Assembly (NCBI GenBank): GCA_039696685.1
Contig: CP155566.1
Location: 3,162,001 to 3,226,000 of the forward strand
Direction: 5' to 3'
Length of the DNA: 64,000 nt
From: Vibrio sp. CDRSL-10 TSBA
GTDB lineage: Bacteria; Pseudomonadota; Gammaproteobacteria; Enterobacterales; Vibrionaceae
The translations under genes and the position numbers were made by a program. Shown here piece by piece: positions 62,804-64,000 of the stretch. Every line of letters starts with the position of its first letter. The stretch's first letter is position 1. The notes below the pieces were generated by a model. It was given only the letters and a program-made list of their open reading frames with translations, had not been told where the DNA came from and did not search any database.

Positions 62804-63692
62804 TCTGCTCTTTTCCTTGTGGTTGGGTTGGGGAATTGAGCGCTGAGTTTAGCATGTCTGGCTCGTCACTCCACTCATCACGCTCACCGAGCGCCGCGGT
62901 CACTTCAGCCCCAATCAGCACGATCAGCCAACACAGGTACACCCAGACAAACAGAATCGGAATCGCCGCCAGCGCGCCGTAAATCAGCTGGTAAGACGGA
63001 AACTGAGTGATGTAAGCAGCAAAACCTTTCTTACTCAGTTCAAACAGCAAGGCCGCGACCAAAGCACCGGAGACCGCATGCCAGATAACGACTTTTTTAT
63101 TCGGCACCAGCAGGTACAGCCCCGAAAAGGCAAAAAAGGACAGCAGCAACGGCAGACGAGCGAGGAAAAAATTAAACGCGCCGGTCAGCGCTTCATTATC
63201 CAACAGCTTGAGTGACGTAATGTACGATGTCACCGCGATACTGGCACCGACCAGAATAGGCCCCAGAGTCAGGATCATCCAGTACATCGAAAATGAAAAG
63301 ACCAGACGGCGCTTTTTGCGCACCCGCCAGATATAGTTCAGATTTTTATCGATGTTCGAGATCAGTGTCAGCGCCGCGATAAAGAGGAACATACCGCCCA
63401 CCGCGGTCATTTTTCCGGTATTGGTGACAAATTCGGCTAACGCGGTGCGCACCGCATCACCGGCCGCCGGGACGAAATGGGTAATCACATAGTCCTGCAC
63501 TTCATCGCCGACGTTATCAAAAATGGCAAACGAAGAGAGGATCGACAGCAGCACAGTCAACATCGGCACGATAGACAGCAAGGTGATGTAAGCCAGATAG
63601 CCGGCGTTCACATTGACTCTGTCGTGCCCCATACGGGCAAATAAATAACGGCCGAATAACAGGCTATGCTTGACCAGTAACTGGATGTTCAA
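62775..63692 (-). CDS. yihY: BrkB/YihY-family membrane protein
   Basis: Inner-membrane protein of about 305 aa with roughly six helices ([83 protein letters not shown]). Once misannotated as ribonuclease BN; now treated as of unknown function (UPF0761). TTG 63692 is chosen as start because GGGAG lies seven bases upstream; an in-frame codon at 63734 has no such site. It heads the rbn-dtd-fabY operon. The upstream spacer 63693-63887 holds no gene I can recognise. Confidence 0.88.
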   Translation of the reverse strand: MNIQLLVKHSLLFGRYLFARMGHDRVNVNAGYLAYITLLSIVPMLTVLLSILSSFAIFDNVGDEVQDYVITHFVPAAGDAVRTALAEFVTNTGKMTAVGGMFLFIAALTLISNIDKNLNYIWRVRKKRRLVFSFSMYWMILTLGPILVGASIAVTSYITSLKLLDNEALTGAFNFFLARLPLLLSFFAFSGLYLLVPNKKVVIWHAVSGALVAALLFELSKKGFAAYITQFPSYQLIYGALAAIPILFVWVYLCWLIVLIGAEVTAALGERDEWSDEPDMLNSALNSPTQPQGKEQSDSLDSTSK

Positions 63693-63887
63693 GGTGTTTC
63701 TCCCATTTAACGATATCCGTCCCTGAATGACCAACCTGGCTGGGTGATCATATGAACATTTGAATTATCTGACAGATAAGGTTCTGAAATTGTAGCGGAT
63801 CATAGCTCTTAGTGTGACACGCAACGCAGCCAGATTACACACAATGCAGTGCGATACACAAACTGAACCGGTTTATTGAACACCACT

Positions 63888-63959
63888 ATCAGTTATCACT
63901 AAATCATCAGTTATCACTAAATCATCAGTTATCACTAAATCATCAGTTATCACTAAATC
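63888..63959. repeat. Four perfect 18-bp tandem repeats
   Basis: ATCAGTTATCACTAAATC occurs four times head to tail without a mismatch (63888, 63906, 63924, 63942). It lies near the window end, outside any gene I can recognise. It could be a variable-number tandem repeat or a set of protein-binding iterons. Confidence 0.97.
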
Positions 63960-64000
63960 GACCAGTAAAGCGGCGTTGAATACGGTATGCTGACCATATC

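Noticed and set aside
63888..63959. CRISPR array
   Set aside because: Repeats abut one another with no spacers and no cas genes are present.

Overview
The window is a stretch of a gammaproteobacterial chromosome, almost certainly from the genus Vibrio. Gene order follows the V. cholerae large-chromosome block that runs from cpxRA through sodA, trmL, aspA, dsbD, crbR, nhaP2, the actP-like symporter, gmk, rpoZ, spoT, recG, envZ/ompR, greB, tex, bioH, nfuA and the type II secretion operon to hslRO and pckA. The proteins resemble V. cholerae and E. coli orthologues I know from memory. The coding sequence looks more GC-rich than V. cholerae, which would suit the V. fluvialis/V. furnissii side of the genus, but I cannot settle the species without a search.

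Layout. 1-3.6 kb: Cpx envelope-stress regulators with a perfect CpxR box, a Fur-box-controlled Mn superoxide dismutase, and a tRNA methyltransferase. 3.7-10.2 kb: FxsA, a membrane diguanylate cyclase, aspartase, and DsbD. 10.2-14.2 kb: a large lipoprotein pullulanase. 14.3-19.9 kb: the acetate-linked regulator CrbR, a K+/H+ antiporter, a DUF485/acetate-type symporter pair, and a queuosine-precursor transporter. 20.3-28.2 kb: gmk, rpoZ, spoT, trmH, recG and a xanthine permease with a PurR box. 28.3-30.4 kb: EnvZ/OmpR. 30.7-36.2 kb: a complete gluconate/Entner-Doudoroff module (eda, gntT, gntK, edd, gntR) set around a divergent promoter with CRP and GntR sites. 36.4-44.5 kb: greB, tex, two unrecognised genes, bioH, comF, nfuA, nudE, cysQ. 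44.7-55.9 kb: a full twelve-gene type II secretion operon, gspC to gspN. 56.1-64 kb: hslR, hslO, pckA, an AsmA-like protein, fabY, dtd, a BrkB/YihY membrane protein, and four perfect 18-bp tandem repeats near the window end.

How the parts fit. CpxRA and EnvZ/OmpR watch the envelope. DsbD feeds electrons to periplasmic disulfide systems that secreted proteins depend on. The pullulanase is a lipoprotein of the kind classically exported by a type II system, and such a system is encoded 31 kb away. CrbR with the symporter, the gluconate/ED module, PckA and aspartase describe a flexible carbon metabolism.

The most striking feature is not a gene. Twenty-one +1 or +2 insertions break twenty otherwise well-conserved genes. 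All but one (in tex) can be read as one extra A turning GAAC into GAAAC, or the complementary T turning GTTC into GTTTC. The pattern is strand-symmetric and hits important genes such as spoT, hslO, pckA and four or more pathway operons. It is far more likely a systematic read or consensus error with a sequence context than real decay, so I annotate these genes across the shift. I found no phage, insertion sequence, CRISPR array, rRNA or tRNA, and no convincing new multi-gene system.
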